From Paramyrothecium sp. XJ0827 (taxonomy: Eukaryota; Ascomycota; Sordariomycetes; Hypocreales; Stachybotryaceae): DNA of 64,000 bases. The position numbers and the translations under genes were made by a program. The stretch is from assembly GCA_020881915.1 (NCBI GenBank), contig JAJFPB010000010.1:2046001-2110000 (forward strand), in the 5' to 3' direction. Below the pieces are notes generated by a model. That model was not told the DNA's origin and did not search any database. It was given only the letters and a program-made list of their open reading frames with translations. Of this stretch, positions 35,058 to 43,959 are shown in pieces (within the stretch, counting starts at the first letter, position 1; every line of letters begins with the position of its first letter).

Positions 35058-35980
35058 CCTAATCAATTCAGCTCAATCACCATATTCGTCTCGATGATTT
35101 GATGTTGAGCCGACATGGCGTGTTCCTTACAACTGGCTGCCCAAAACATGAGGTAGGTTCTTGGGGTCCACTGTCGCAAAGCATAAACTCATTCTTGACA
35201 AATGGTGCCCTGGTACATGTTCATCCCATTTGGTGCGGGTCTATTCGGGTGAAGCCCGTCTAGAATGCGAGCCACCCTGTAGCTACGGGATCAATACCCT
35301 TGACGATCTTTTTCCCTTGCCATTTACTTGCACAGTCGCTAAGCTATCAGAATTAACCAGAACTCTTTGGTCATGGGAAAATAAATCTACTGCTGGTGGT
35401 CTGCCTCATGAGTAAATGCTATATGTGTTCATCCGCATAGGACGCGCTACCGACGAGAAGTATGGCAGCCTGCTTCATATCTCGGCTTTGTTTATCTGGT
35501 TGCCCAAGGCTCGGGGTTCACAATCTTACCTTTTAGAATACAGGGTCGCAGTCCATCCTCCCTGCAACAAAAGTAATAACTGACAAGAACTAGGTCAGTT
35601 CAAATGGCGCACGCAGTGAAGTAGGCAGCCGTTGATGGACATCTTATTAGAGCAGTTTCAGCAATTTTCAGCACTAAAAGCGCTCCATTAGCACTCCCAG
35701 TACAAACCAAAGACATCATCCACGAGGGTGACGGCGACAGCTATGATGACACCTACTGCAAATCTCTTGATCTCCAATGTGCGTTCATTTACAAGAGTTC
35801 CATTCAATAAACTTCCTGTGCACATGCCGACCAAACAAGTTAAGGAGACACGTTAGAGATGAACACACAAGAAAAATGATATTGACTTAACGAGCTTCCC
35901 ATCGTCTTTCGATTGGAAAGTCAAAAGATGAAAATATGAGACCCAATGATGAGCGAGAATTGAGAGACAAAAAGAAGGAG
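35058..35980. other. Spacer between 5S copies 2 and 3, no gene supported
   Basis: AT-rich sequence with one 84-codon frame (35161-35415) that has no domain or good start. Confidence 0.5.
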
Positions 35981-35985
35981 AAAAA
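35981..35985 (-). terminator. Pol III T-run of 5S copy 3
   Basis: Five T on the minus strand, four bases past the annotated 5S end. Confidence 0.65.
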
Positions 35986-35989
35986 CACT

Positions 35990-36108
35990 ACATACAACAG
36001 CCGGTGTTCGCCGGTCGTCACCGACCCGACTACTGATCTGCCGCTTGCGAGGTTATCGTGAGGAGAGCGGACGGGATCCCGAGCTTTCTCGCAGCTATGG
36101 TCGTATGT
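35990..36108 (-). rRNA. 5S ribosomal RNA, copy 3 (most divergent)
   Basis: 119 nt with the same ends as copy 1. It differs at many sites, yet pairing is kept: helix II is GCTGCGAG with CTCG...GCGGC, and in helix IV a T-A pair has become C-G (AGTCGGGTCGG with CGACCGG). Unlike the other copies it has no TATA-like element at -25 to -31. It could be a functional variant gene or a copy with reduced expression. Confidence 0.85.
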
Positions 36109-36189
36109 GATATTCCCCTACCGGTAAAGACGGTGAACACGATGGCAACGCTTGTCGAGAGGAGCAAAAATTGAAACAAAAAAGACATC

Positions 36190-36193
36190 AAAA
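36190..36193 (-). terminator. Pol III T-run of 5S copy 4
   Basis: Four T on the minus strand at the 5S end, the shortest of the four terminators. Confidence 0.55.
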
Positions 36194-36311
36194 CATACAA
36201 CAGCCGGTGTTCGCTGGTCGTCACCGACCCAACTACTAATCTGCCGCTCACAAGGTTAACTAGGGGAGAGCGGACGGGATCCCGTGTTCTCTTGCGGCTA
36301 TGGTCGTATGT
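36193..36311 (-). rRNA. 5S ribosomal RNA, copy 4
   Basis: 119 nt. Helix II reads GCCGCAAG with CTTG...GCGGC, a third fully paired version of this arm. The core segments are as in copy 1. It lies only 84 bp upstream of copy 3 on the same strand and has a TATA-like element. Confidence 0.93.
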
Positions 36312-36337
36312 GAGGATCTCATGATGCTATGATGTTC

Positions 36338-36342
36338 ATATA
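36338..36342 (-). promoter_or_regulatory. TATA-like element of 5S copy 4
   Basis: TATAT on the minus strand, 27-31 bases before the 5S start. Confidence 0.55.
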
Positions 36343-36423
36343 GTCCACACTGTTGAGCATAGTGGTCTAGGTCGGTGTCGGTTGCCGCCGGAGTACTATA
36401 CTCAAGGTATACCAGAACAACAC

Positions 36424-36633
36424 ATGATGGACATGCTCCTTTGGCTTCACACGAATGTCAAAAAACGGCTGGCAGATGATAATAAAAAGGGCACAATCCT
36501 TTACATGAGTCTCGCCAGAATCGCCATCTGGAGACAGCGGTCACAAGCACAACAAAAAAGAACCTATGCGATCTACACACGATTAGTTAGATCCTGGCAG
36601 GCAAATGAAGAGCCGTCATCAGTATCAGAGTAG
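36424..36633 (+). CDS. Orphan coding-like fragment, 69 aa from ATG
   Basis: The frame is open from about 36355 and reads RCRLPPEYYTQ before ATG 36424, then MMDMLLWLHTNVKKRLADDN, and LARIAIWRQRSQAQQKRTYA, ending TAG at 36631-36633. Amphipathic, basic and protein-like throughout. The coding feel continues upstream of the ATG, so this may be the last exon or remnant of a larger gene whose 5' part is missing. I do not recognise the family. It sits just outside the upstream element of 5S copy 4. Confidence 0.25.
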   Translation: MMDMLLWLHTNVKKRLADDNKKGTILYMSLARIAIWRQRSQAQQKRTYAIYTRLVRSWQANEEPSSVSE

Positions 36634-37443
36634 AGCTGTCAATGAAGGAAGACTGGCCCATAGAAAATATGCCGCCGAGTTCGCGTTCTATGGTTGAGCA
36701 GCAAGGGGCCTGAAAACTCCATGATCGATATGTGAAGACGATGCTCATCGCATTGGAAAGATGAACAGTTCTTCTTACGTGTGCTTTGTTTTCTTCGTTG
36801 GTTTGACAGCGGTGTGGGGAAGATATCGTTGCTTCGTCTGCTTGTATGATATGCTTGTTGTAATAGGATTCCCCGGGTCTAATGTAGAGAGAACATCGAC
36901 GAACTGGCATCCTGCAGGTGCGCTCCGAACGTGTTGACGCAAGCATGAAGCGTGCAAGGTGTGTAGACTAGGCAAGGCAGACGGACAACCAGAGGCGCAA
37001 GGGCATTCCTTCTACCTTCAGCGGGTGATGACAAGGCTTGCCATCGTACCCCTTTTAAAATAAAATAAAATTGGCTCAAAGTCCAGGTTCTTTTAATTAG
37101 CGTGCCTTGCTAGTCCGGCGTGGCAAGGAGCCTCCGTTGTTGGTGAATTCGTGCAGTAAGAAGAAACAGACAGAATAACGTCGCTTTGCATAGAGATTTG
37201 CCCCAAGAATACGCATAAATTGGGATAAATACCATAGTATGCAGTAATCAACAATCCTGAAGTCATCAAACATTGGCTGGCGTCCAAACTATATCCAAAA
37301 CCAAGCCATACCTCATGCAATGCCAAACCCCAAGCGCCGCCTTGATACAAGCAATAGACTCCTGATGTCCCAAACCATAATACAATATTCATTTCCAGAA
37401 TTGATGCTGAGATAATTCCAATCCCATCAAGGCGATAGTGACA
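36634..37443. other. Intergenic, no gene supported
   Basis: AT-rich sequence with short frames on the minus strand (36587-36946, 37093-37392), without domains. The right edge is the 3' flank of the membrane protein gene. Confidence 0.5.
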
Positions 37444-38066
37444 TTACCAAAGTCTTCGTTGGTAGTATACACGTTCTTCCGACTGCGCCAGCTTCTGGAT
37501 TTCTGCTTTGATCATGCGTCTCCTTTCCGCTCTGCTGACTGGCACACGACTCTTTGACTCCGGGTCCGGATTATCCACGGCCCAAGATTTTTGTGTGGCT
37601 CGGTTCTGGATACTCTCGAGTATGGCCAGTTTCTCGCTGGGCACGTCGTCGCGGACCTGCAAAGGCGGTGCTGGAACTTCGGGCATTGTCTGCACAACCT
37701 CGACAACAACTGGTTCGACCTGTTCGACCCTGTCCTTGCCAGCTGCGGTAACCGCATCCACATCGTTGTTGTTATTGTTGAGTTCTGTTTCAGCCGGCGC
37801 CTTGAACTGGTCTGGGAGGTAGACCTGAGGTGAGGGCTTCGAACGGCGGGGCTCGCGAGGGCGGACGGCGGCGCGAAGTTCGCGTAGCGTGCGCTGTTGA
37901 AGAACGTAGCCGCTGAGAAACAACGCGAGGGTGCAGGAAATGACTTTCCGGACAATCGTCAGTATGGTTGATTGATCAAAAGGCGGCTGTGACGTGAGAC
38001 CAGCTTACCAATGAAGCACGACAGCAGGACCGAGACCTGAGAAGAGGTGAGGAGTATTTTGCGCAT
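37444..38066 (-). CDS. Single-pass membrane protein of unknown function, 185 aa
   Basis: Two exons on the minus strand: 38066-38009 and 37943-37444, with a canonical 65-bp intron (GTAAGC...AAG). The join completes an N-terminal hydrophobic segment (residues ~10-35: VSVLLSCFIVISCTLALFL), a signal anchor or signal peptide. A basic stretch RELRAAVRPREPRRSK follows, then an acidic, Val/Pro-rich middle with an Asn run, and a C-terminal helix with SRAERRRMIKAEIQKLAQSEE that looks like coiled coil. Topology suggests an N-terminal anchor in the ER or mitochondrial membrane with the bulk on one side. Family not recognised. It shares a 290-bp divergent promoter with PRP38. Confidence 0.7.
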
Positions 38067-38356
38067 AGTTAATTGTTCTGGGCGTGTTATAATGATATTT
38101 GAAAGAATGTTTGCACAAGAGGCTTCTGCAGAAATATTTCATTCAAGGAATATTTGATTTGACGCAGCTTAGGCACGTCGTCATGATAGGGCGACTGGAT
38201 GCCCAGTGGAGGTGATGCCCATCGACCGATCTGTCGACTTTGTTGGCACAGCAACAATCTTATCGATATCCACATTTTCAGCGCTGGAGCTTCAATTGAT
38301 GGGCCCCACCAAGCTTCGTCTCTTGCGATCCAACACTCGAGCTACGTCAATTCATC
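38067..38356. promoter_or_regulatory. Divergent promoter, membrane protein gene / PRP38
   Basis: 290 bp separate two start codons facing away from each other, so both promoters and leaders must lie here. Confidence 0.6.
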
Positions 38357-39115
38357 ATGGCCAGGTCAGACACGGTGCAGGCCGACGCCCGGCGCTTCCT
38401 CGATGAGCGCGGGTCGACGGCGGCCCTCGCCCCCAACGGGCTCAACCCGGCCAGCATCATGGAGAAGGCTGTCGTTGACCGCATTATCGATTCTTACTTC
38501 TACAAGGAGCAATGCTTTGCCTTGAACGAGGCCGACATTGTCGATCGCGTCGTCGAGCACGTCAACTTCATCGGTGGCACCCACGGCGCATCGCAGAAGC
38601 CCAGCCCATTTCTTTGTCTAGCCTTCAAACTACTCGAGCTGGCGCCGCGCGACGACGTTCTGGACGAATATCTGCAGTACGGTGGCGAGCACTTCAAATA
38701 CCTGCGCGCTCTGACCTGCTTCTATATCCGCCTGACACGGCAAGCCAAGGACGTGTATACATCACTGGAGCCATTTCTAGAAGACCGCCGGAAGCTGCGT
38801 CGCAAGGCCCGCGCCGGGACGTCGCTGACCTTCGTCGACGAGTTCGTGGACGACTTACTCACCAAAGATCGTGTGTGCGCGACAAGCTTGTGGAAGATGC
38901 CGAAACGGGAGACGTTGGAGGATCTCGAGATCTTGGAGCCGAGGGTCAGCCCCTTGGGTGATCTGGAGGATCTACTGGAGGAGGAGGAGGACGACAAGCA
39001 GAACGGAACGGGAGACAGCAGAAGCGAGAGGGACGAGTCTGGGGAGATTTCCGACCAGGAGAACATGGACGTGGATCGTGAGGAAAGACCCCGAAGCGAC
39101 AGTCGATCACCTTGA
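38357..39115 (+). CDS. PRP38: Pre-mRNA splicing factor Prp38, 252 aa
   Basis: Single exon; ATG 38357 has good context (ATCATGG). Prp38 is a tri-snRNP/B-complex protein needed for spliceosome activation and U4 release. Residues ~25-180 form the PRP38 domain: LNPASIMEKAVVDRIIDSYF, then YKEQCF, the VNFIGGTHGASQKPSPFLCL region, YLRALTCFYIRLT and YTSLEPFLEDRRKLR. The last ~60 residues are acidic then Ser/Arg-rich, shorter than in animal Prp38. It is convergent with the GatA gene. Confidence 0.95.
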   Translation: MARSDTVQADARRFLDERGSTAALAPNGLNPASIMEKAVVDRIIDSYFYKEQCFALNEADIVDRVVEHVNFIGGTHGASQKPSPFLCLAFKLLELAPRDDVLDEYLQYGGEHFKYLRALTCFYIRLTRQAKDVYTSLEPFLEDRRKLRRKARAGTSLTFVDEFVDDLLTKDRVCATSLWKMPKRETLEDLEILEPRVSPLGDLEDLLEEEEDDKQNGTGDSRSERDESGEISDQENMDVDREERPRSDSRSP

Positions 39116-39550
39116 AGCAATTGCCAAGGAACAGACTTGGCGGAGATCAACTCTGCAACATTCTTACGCATGGGGGCTTCATTCCTAAAGCTTCCCATTC
39201 TGTACAACACCGCGTCCGGGTCCTCTGCTCCACTGCCGCTCTCTGCGGCGCAACATGTATGGCGGATCATGTTCACTGCAACTCAGCAACTGTCGATTGC
39301 ATATCGGAGCTTATGAGCAGAGCAAACTACGACTTTACGTCCCGAAGACGCGTGGCATACTCGCAATGGGTGTCAGACGAGGGCCCATCAGTGGTCGGAG
39401 GAGATTAACACACATTCATGCGCAAGCCGCATGCAACAAGCTAGATTTATGTGCACTGGGGATTTATAATGATCTAAATCTACTCAATACCTCAGGTCAT
39501 ACTTTACATATTCCTACACTGCCGAGCTTAACCCCGCCCTTGCATATTGC
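39116..39550. other. Intergenic between convergent PRP38 and GatA genes
   Basis: 435 bp of 3' flank for both genes. No coding evidence. Confidence 0.6.
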
Positions 39551-41065
39551 TTATGAAGACATGATCTTCTTCAAATGCTCCGCCATATGAAGCATCCTTT
39601 CGTCGTCCCAATATTGCCCTATGAGTTGTAATCCGGCAGGAAATTGACTGTCCTTCAACTTGGCCGGGATACTCACGGCAGGCAAGCCAGCCAAGCTTGC
39701 TGGCACCGTAAAGACATCGTTCATGTATGCATCCACACTGCTTTGCTGCTCCACATCCTTCAGTTTTGGCGGGAATGTTGGTGCCGTGGGTGATAAGAGG
39801 AAGTCCACCTGCGGCGGTCCATGCTTGTCATCCAAGCCAGTATCCTCCGTCATGTCACTGAGGTCGAACTGCCTGGGCTCGTAGAGCGGGTTCTCGAGCT
39901 TGAAAACTCGGTCAAAGTCCTGCTGTACTAGGCGACGCACTTTCTGGGCCTGGATGAAATAGTTGTCGATAGCCTCGGAGCTCAGGCTGTAGGTGCCTAA
40001 CACAATTCTGCGTTTCACTTCTGGGCCAAAGCCCGCGCCTCGAGTTTCCGAGTATAGAGTCTCTCCGACGGCATCGCTTTCTTCGCTTCTTGAACCGTAG
40101 CGGACGCCGTCGTACTTTGCCAGGTTTGACGATGCCTCGGCCGGAGCAAGAACATAGTAAGCGCATAGAGCCTCGGTCGTGGAGGGTAAAGATACTGGCA
40201 CTATTCTGGCACCGCGTGACTCTAGAGCAAGTGCTGCTTCTATCCATTTGGCGCGTATGGTTGGATCAAGCTCCGCTATATTATATTCCAAAGGAATTCC
40301 AATGGTGATCTGAGAGAGGTCCTGAATGTCGGTAGTCGATTTGGAACACCGTTCTCGGGAGGCAGGCGTGAGAGACGTTGGGTCCATCGGGTCATGCTCC
40401 TTGTCCAAGCCAGTGTCAAAGATGACTTCACGAATTGGTTGTACATCCTTGGCCATAATCCCAACGGTGTCCAAAGAGTTGGCATATGGTACAACGCCAT
40501 AACGTGAAATCATGCCGTAGCTGGGCTTGTAGCCCACAACACCAGTATAGGCTGCCGGGAGCCTGATGGACCCTCCCGTATCTGTTCCCAATGCCATATG
40601 TGCGTCGCCTAAACTGATGGCAACGGCACTGCCTCCGGAACTGCCACCAGCTGATCGATCCTCTCCTCCAGCCAAAGGATTTTTTACCGGTCCATGGGCC
40701 GAGTGCATTGAGTGAGATCCCATGCCAAACTCATCCATGTTTGTCTTCCCACAGACTACTGCCCCCCTCTCACGTAGTTGCCGCACTATGGTGGCTTCGA
40801 AAGGAGAGGAGTGAGAAGAAAGAATCCGAGAAGCACATTGTGTTAGAAAATCGGCAGTTGCGATATTATCCTTGACAGCCAAGGTAAACTGTTCCGCGCG
40901 AGGGGAGACCTCATGAAGGCCACCAACAAAGTGGTTGCATGTGCTCTGTCGGCGGCATTGTTGCAGCAAATGTCTCGATGAAACGATCGATGAATGGGAG
41001 CCTGCTCTCTTGCAGGCATGCGATGCCACACGAGCAGAAGGGTGGCGCACGAGTGCCGCCTTCAT
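39551..41065 (-). CDS. HER2: Mitochondrial glutamyl-tRNA(Gln) amidotransferase subunit A, 504 aa
   Basis: Single exon. The first ATG in frame is 41065; upstream in-frame starts are TTG. With GatB and GatF it converts Glu-tRNA(Gln) to Gln-tRNA(Gln) in mitochondria. The amidase-signature triad is visible: Lys65 (LAVKDNI), cis-Ser142 (RSAGGSSGGSA) and Ser166 (TDTGGSIRLPAA), with the 24-residue Ser-Ser spacing seen in bacterial GatA. The basic, Ser/Arg/His-rich N-terminus (residues 1-40) fits a mitochondrial targeting sequence. Length is normal for fungal GatA. It shares a 242-bp divergent promoter with the Gemin2-like gene. Confidence 0.93.
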   Translation of the reverse strand: MKAALVRHPSARVASHACKRAGSHSSIVSSRHLLQQCRRQSTCNHFVGGLHEVSPRAEQFTLAVKDNIATADFLTQCASRILSSHSSPFEATIVRQLRERGAVVCGKTNMDEFGMGSHSMHSAHGPVKNPLAGGEDRSAGGSSGGSAVAISLGDAHMALGTDTGGSIRLPAAYTGVVGYKPSYGMISRYGVVPYANSLDTVGIMAKDVQPIREVIFDTGLDKEHDPMDPTSLTPASRERCSKSTTDIQDLSQITIGIPLEYNIAELDPTIRAKWIEAALALESRGARIVPVSLPSTTEALCAYYVLAPAEASSNLAKYDGVRYGSRSEESDAVGETLYSETRGAGFGPEVKRRIVLGTYSLSSEAIDNYFIQAQKVRRLVQQDFDRVFKLENPLYEPRQFDLSDMTEDTGLDDKHGPPQVDFLLSPTAPTFPPKLKDVEQQSSVDAYMNDVFTVPASLAGLPAVSIPAKLKDSQFPAGLQLIGQYWDDERMLHMAEHLKKIMSS

Positions 41066-41307
41066 GGTGAAAATAACACCATTGAACCACAGGGTCTGAA
41101 GACTGAAGAACGCAGCCGCGGATGCGTGAGAGCTACTGATAAGAAGGAGCACCGCCAGTGTTATCGATAAGCGCAAACGTCCCAAAAGTTACGGTAGATG
41201 CCTGGAAGCAAATAAACAACCCTGAATCTACAAATTCGCAAAGCACTTTCTTACTACACCTGTCGCAGGTCGCAGTATCTTACCTCGTGCGCGTCCGTTA
41301 TGCGATT
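41066..41307. promoter_or_regulatory. Divergent promoter, HER2 / Gemin2-like gene
   Basis: 242 bp between two outward-facing starts. A 5-codon upstream ORF (ATG 41300, stop 41315-41317) overlaps the Gemin2-like start at 41308 in another frame; its context is weak. Confidence 0.55.
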
Positions 41308-42907
41308 ATGTCTGTGAAAAGAGACCTCGACGACATAGATGAAGGCGAGATTGAGGAGCCTGACCAGAAGCGCCCGAAGAGGCCGCAGAACGCCAAAAAG
41401 CCATCGCGCCAACATCAGAACTCGGGCATCGACCCAACATGGGGCCAGAAATATGTCTTTTCGGGGCTCGCGGACGCGACAACCATTCCCGTCGGCGAAG
41501 AATCAGAATTCGAGGATGACGCTGATGCCATGGCGTATCTCATGTCTGTAAGGTAAGACACCCTTCGCTCTTGGTCCCTCTCGCCTCCTACCACTCCATG
41601 AGAAACCTTGCTGAGCCACCCAATTTGATTACAGAATGCGCGAATGCTAACTTGGTGAGTATAATAGACAGGAAGCATCTGGGATACCCCATCTCTTGGT
41701 CGCGCCAAAAGTACAGATCGGGCCACAGTTACCACCAGAACTCGAAGGAAATCAAGACGTGGACGATAGGCACGAACGAAGCGACGATGATGAACCAGTG
41801 GATAGGAGTATTTACACCAACGGCATTGGCGACATGCGTGGCTATTACGAAGACGGAGCATATGTTGCGAGACCCCAGGATTGGGGCTATGAAGCAGACT
41901 ACGAAGAAGGCGAGGATGAAGACAGTGATACGGACGAGGCCTCTCCAGAAGCGGTACAGAATGCGTATCACAAGGCGCTACTCAACCATTACCTACACAT
42001 GCGAAACATTCTTTCTTCGCCATTACCTGTAGACGCACCTGCTCGGCTGCCGTCCTCTTATTCTACCCACGCGGGTCCGCTCGGGGCCAATTCTCGCACA
42101 ACTCAGATTTGGACGCGCCAGATCCTTGATCACGACCCTCACCCCTTACAATTGGGCCAGCTCTCGAAAGACTCTATTCTACGTATCCTGCGTGTTCTTC
42201 TTGCTGGCAAGTTTTTGCGCCGTGGGCAACCTCTCCCTGAACGCACAAGCCGGTGGCTGTGGGCGCTGCTCGCTAGGCTACCAGAGCGCGGTGAGTTAAA
42301 TCACGTTGAGATCGGATGGGTGCGCGACTTGGGCCGTCGCGCGGTGCTACTCGGGCGAAGCCTGGCCGAGATGGCAGCATTAAGAGAGGAGCTCGAAGAT
42401 GGCGGTTTGGGTGTGAACGAGGCTGTCGATGCGAGTAGCAGCGACGAGGACATTCTAGCAGATGCTGAAGTCGACGAGGGTGACCTTGGCACAGAAATTC
42501 CAGATGAGAGTCCAGACACTACCAATCCTCCAGTTACTTCAGCCGAAGCGCAAAAGAAACCGCATGAGGCTGCTCTTACAGCTGAGGAAGGCGAAGTCTC
42601 AAGTGACGAGGATGAAGACGTAGCTATGGATTTGGCGTCCGACTCGGAGCAAGAAGATGGCGAAGTGAACGAGGATGACACTGGTGCAGGAGATTTGCAA
42701 AGTGCCAAGGCGAGGCTACTGGCTCGTCTTAACGCCGATGCTGAAGAAGCCGATGCCGAAGCGGCAGCAGAGCGCGAACAAGAGGCAGCGCGGACACGCT
42801 CGAGGATGAACATGCGCGCCACGATTTGTATGATATTAACCGTCGCAGGTGAGTTTTACGGACAACGGGACCTACTGGAGTTTCGCGAGCCGTTTATAGG
42901 CATGTGA
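41308..42907 (+). CDS. Gemin2/SIP1-like snRNP assembly factor, 494 aa
   Basis: Two exons: 41308-41552 and 41668-42907, with a 115-bp intron (donor GTAAGA, branch GCTAAC, acceptor TAG). The join gives AYLMSVRQEASGIPHLLVAP, a typical Gemin2 segment. Gemin2 belongs to the SMN complex that loads Sm proteins on snRNAs; S. pombe has the orthologue. The conserved C-terminal helical region holds TSRWLWALLARLP, HVEIGWVRDLGRRAV and the tail VAGEFYGQRDLLEF. Between them lies a ~140-residue acidic insertion (ASSSDEDI to SDSEQEDGE). A GTGAGT/TTTATAG pair near the 3' end could be spliced, but that would remove the conserved tail, so I keep it as exon. Confidence 0.85.
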
Positions 42908-43233
42908 CATAGAACACCAGCGAATCTGCATAGTTGCTGTACGAATGTCGAACTGGAAAATGATACCAAATTGTTAATTCTGCTAAAAGCTCATACATAA
43001 ATTATGACATGGAGTACTCTCCAGAGTCTTAGCTCCATGATGCATGACTTGAAATACAAAATAATGCAAACCGCAATGGACTACCCTTGCTGATGACAAT
43101 GGCTCCTCTGCGTAAACCTCCACGCCTTGCGCCGTCGCTCAAAATACATGCTACAATACTACGTTGGTAGATAATTGACCGTCCTCCTAGCCACACAGAG
43201 GTAGGGCAGCTGTTGCCCATGGGCACTGATTGC
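42908..43233. other. Intergenic between convergent genes
   Basis: 326 bp of 3' flanks of the Gemin2-like gene and the ribonucleotide reductase inhibitor gene. Nothing coding. Confidence 0.6.
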
Positions 43234-43959
43234 TCAGCCAGTGGTGTCCATTTCTGCAGGACCGGTGAAGACGAGAAAATCTGCTTCGTCGAAATCCCCG
43301 TCGACGACCATATTCTCTTGATCAGCTTGCGATGAAGACTTGGCACCTCGTGATCGTGGAGTAACCAAGATCCTTGTGTTACGGTAGCCCATGGGGGCTA
43401 GGCTGCGTGGGCTCATCTGCCCCTCCCATGGCTTAGGCATATCAACTTCCTCGGTATCATCAGCATCGAAGAACCTTTTTCGTGATGGTTCGGTGCTGGC
43501 AGTGCTGTCCGTGCTCTCCTGGGACATGGTGAGCTCGGGAAGGGCGTCGAGTGGCGGAACGTCTTCATCATTCAACTGTGGCTCAGGTTGCACATCTAGT
43601 CCGCCCACTCGGTTGATTCCACAGAATGGGAGAAGCTCCCTCGCCGAGCTCTTTGCCTGGACAGGGGTGCTGGCGCTCATTGGCGCTGGCATCGGCGTAT
43701 TATCGCTCCAGAGCTTGAAGGCGCTCATGGTGCCTGTTTTGTAACCCTCCGGAACGGACTTGCGCACTCGCATGCCGACGCTAAGGAGGTTCGACTGAAC
43801 ATTGGAAGGAAGAGGAGGTTGACGGAGGCTGCCATCGACAGTCGCGGCAGAGCTGGTGTCGCCACCGGGGCGCTGGGAAGAGAAAAAGGAAGTGATTTGA
43901 CGTTGGGAGGGATCTGCGGAAGCACCCGCGAACTGGCGCTTGGTTCGTGGAGCGGACAT
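43234..43959 (-). CDS. Ribonucleotide reductase inhibitor (Spd1/Sml1/Dif1-like), 241 aa
   Basis: Single exon; first ATG at 43959. This family (Pfam PF08591, from memory) binds ribonucleotide reductase or its small subunit and limits dNTP supply outside S phase. The family core is visible at residues ~51-80: PSNVQSNLLSVGMRVRKSVP, then EGYKTGTMSAFKLW. Residues 19-26 (QRQITSFF) fit a PCNA-interacting box Q-x-x-I-x-x-F-F, followed by Arg30 at +4, close to the CRL4-Cdt2 PIP-degron pattern used by S. pombe Spd1. The C-terminal half is acidic, with SRKRFFDADDTEEVDMPKPW and an acidic EADFLVF end. Its leader region is over 1 kb long. Confidence 0.85.
   Translation of the reverse strand: MSAPRTKRQFAGASADPSQRQITSFFSSQRPGGDTSSAATVDGSLRQPPLPSNVQSNLLSVGMRVRKSVPEGYKTGTMSAFKLWSDNTPMPAPMSASTPVQAKSSARELLPFCGINRVGGLDVQPEPQLNDEDVPPLDALPELTMSQESTDSTASTEPSRKRFFDADDTEEVDMPKPWEGQMSPRSLAPMGYRNTRILVTPRSRGAKSSSQADQENMVVDGDFDEADFLVFTGPAEMDTTG

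Noticed and set aside
42841..42900. A second intron near the 3' end of the Gemin2-like gene (GTGAGT...TTTATAG)
   Set aside because: Splicing would delete the conserved EFYGQRDLLEF tail and leave only two more residues.
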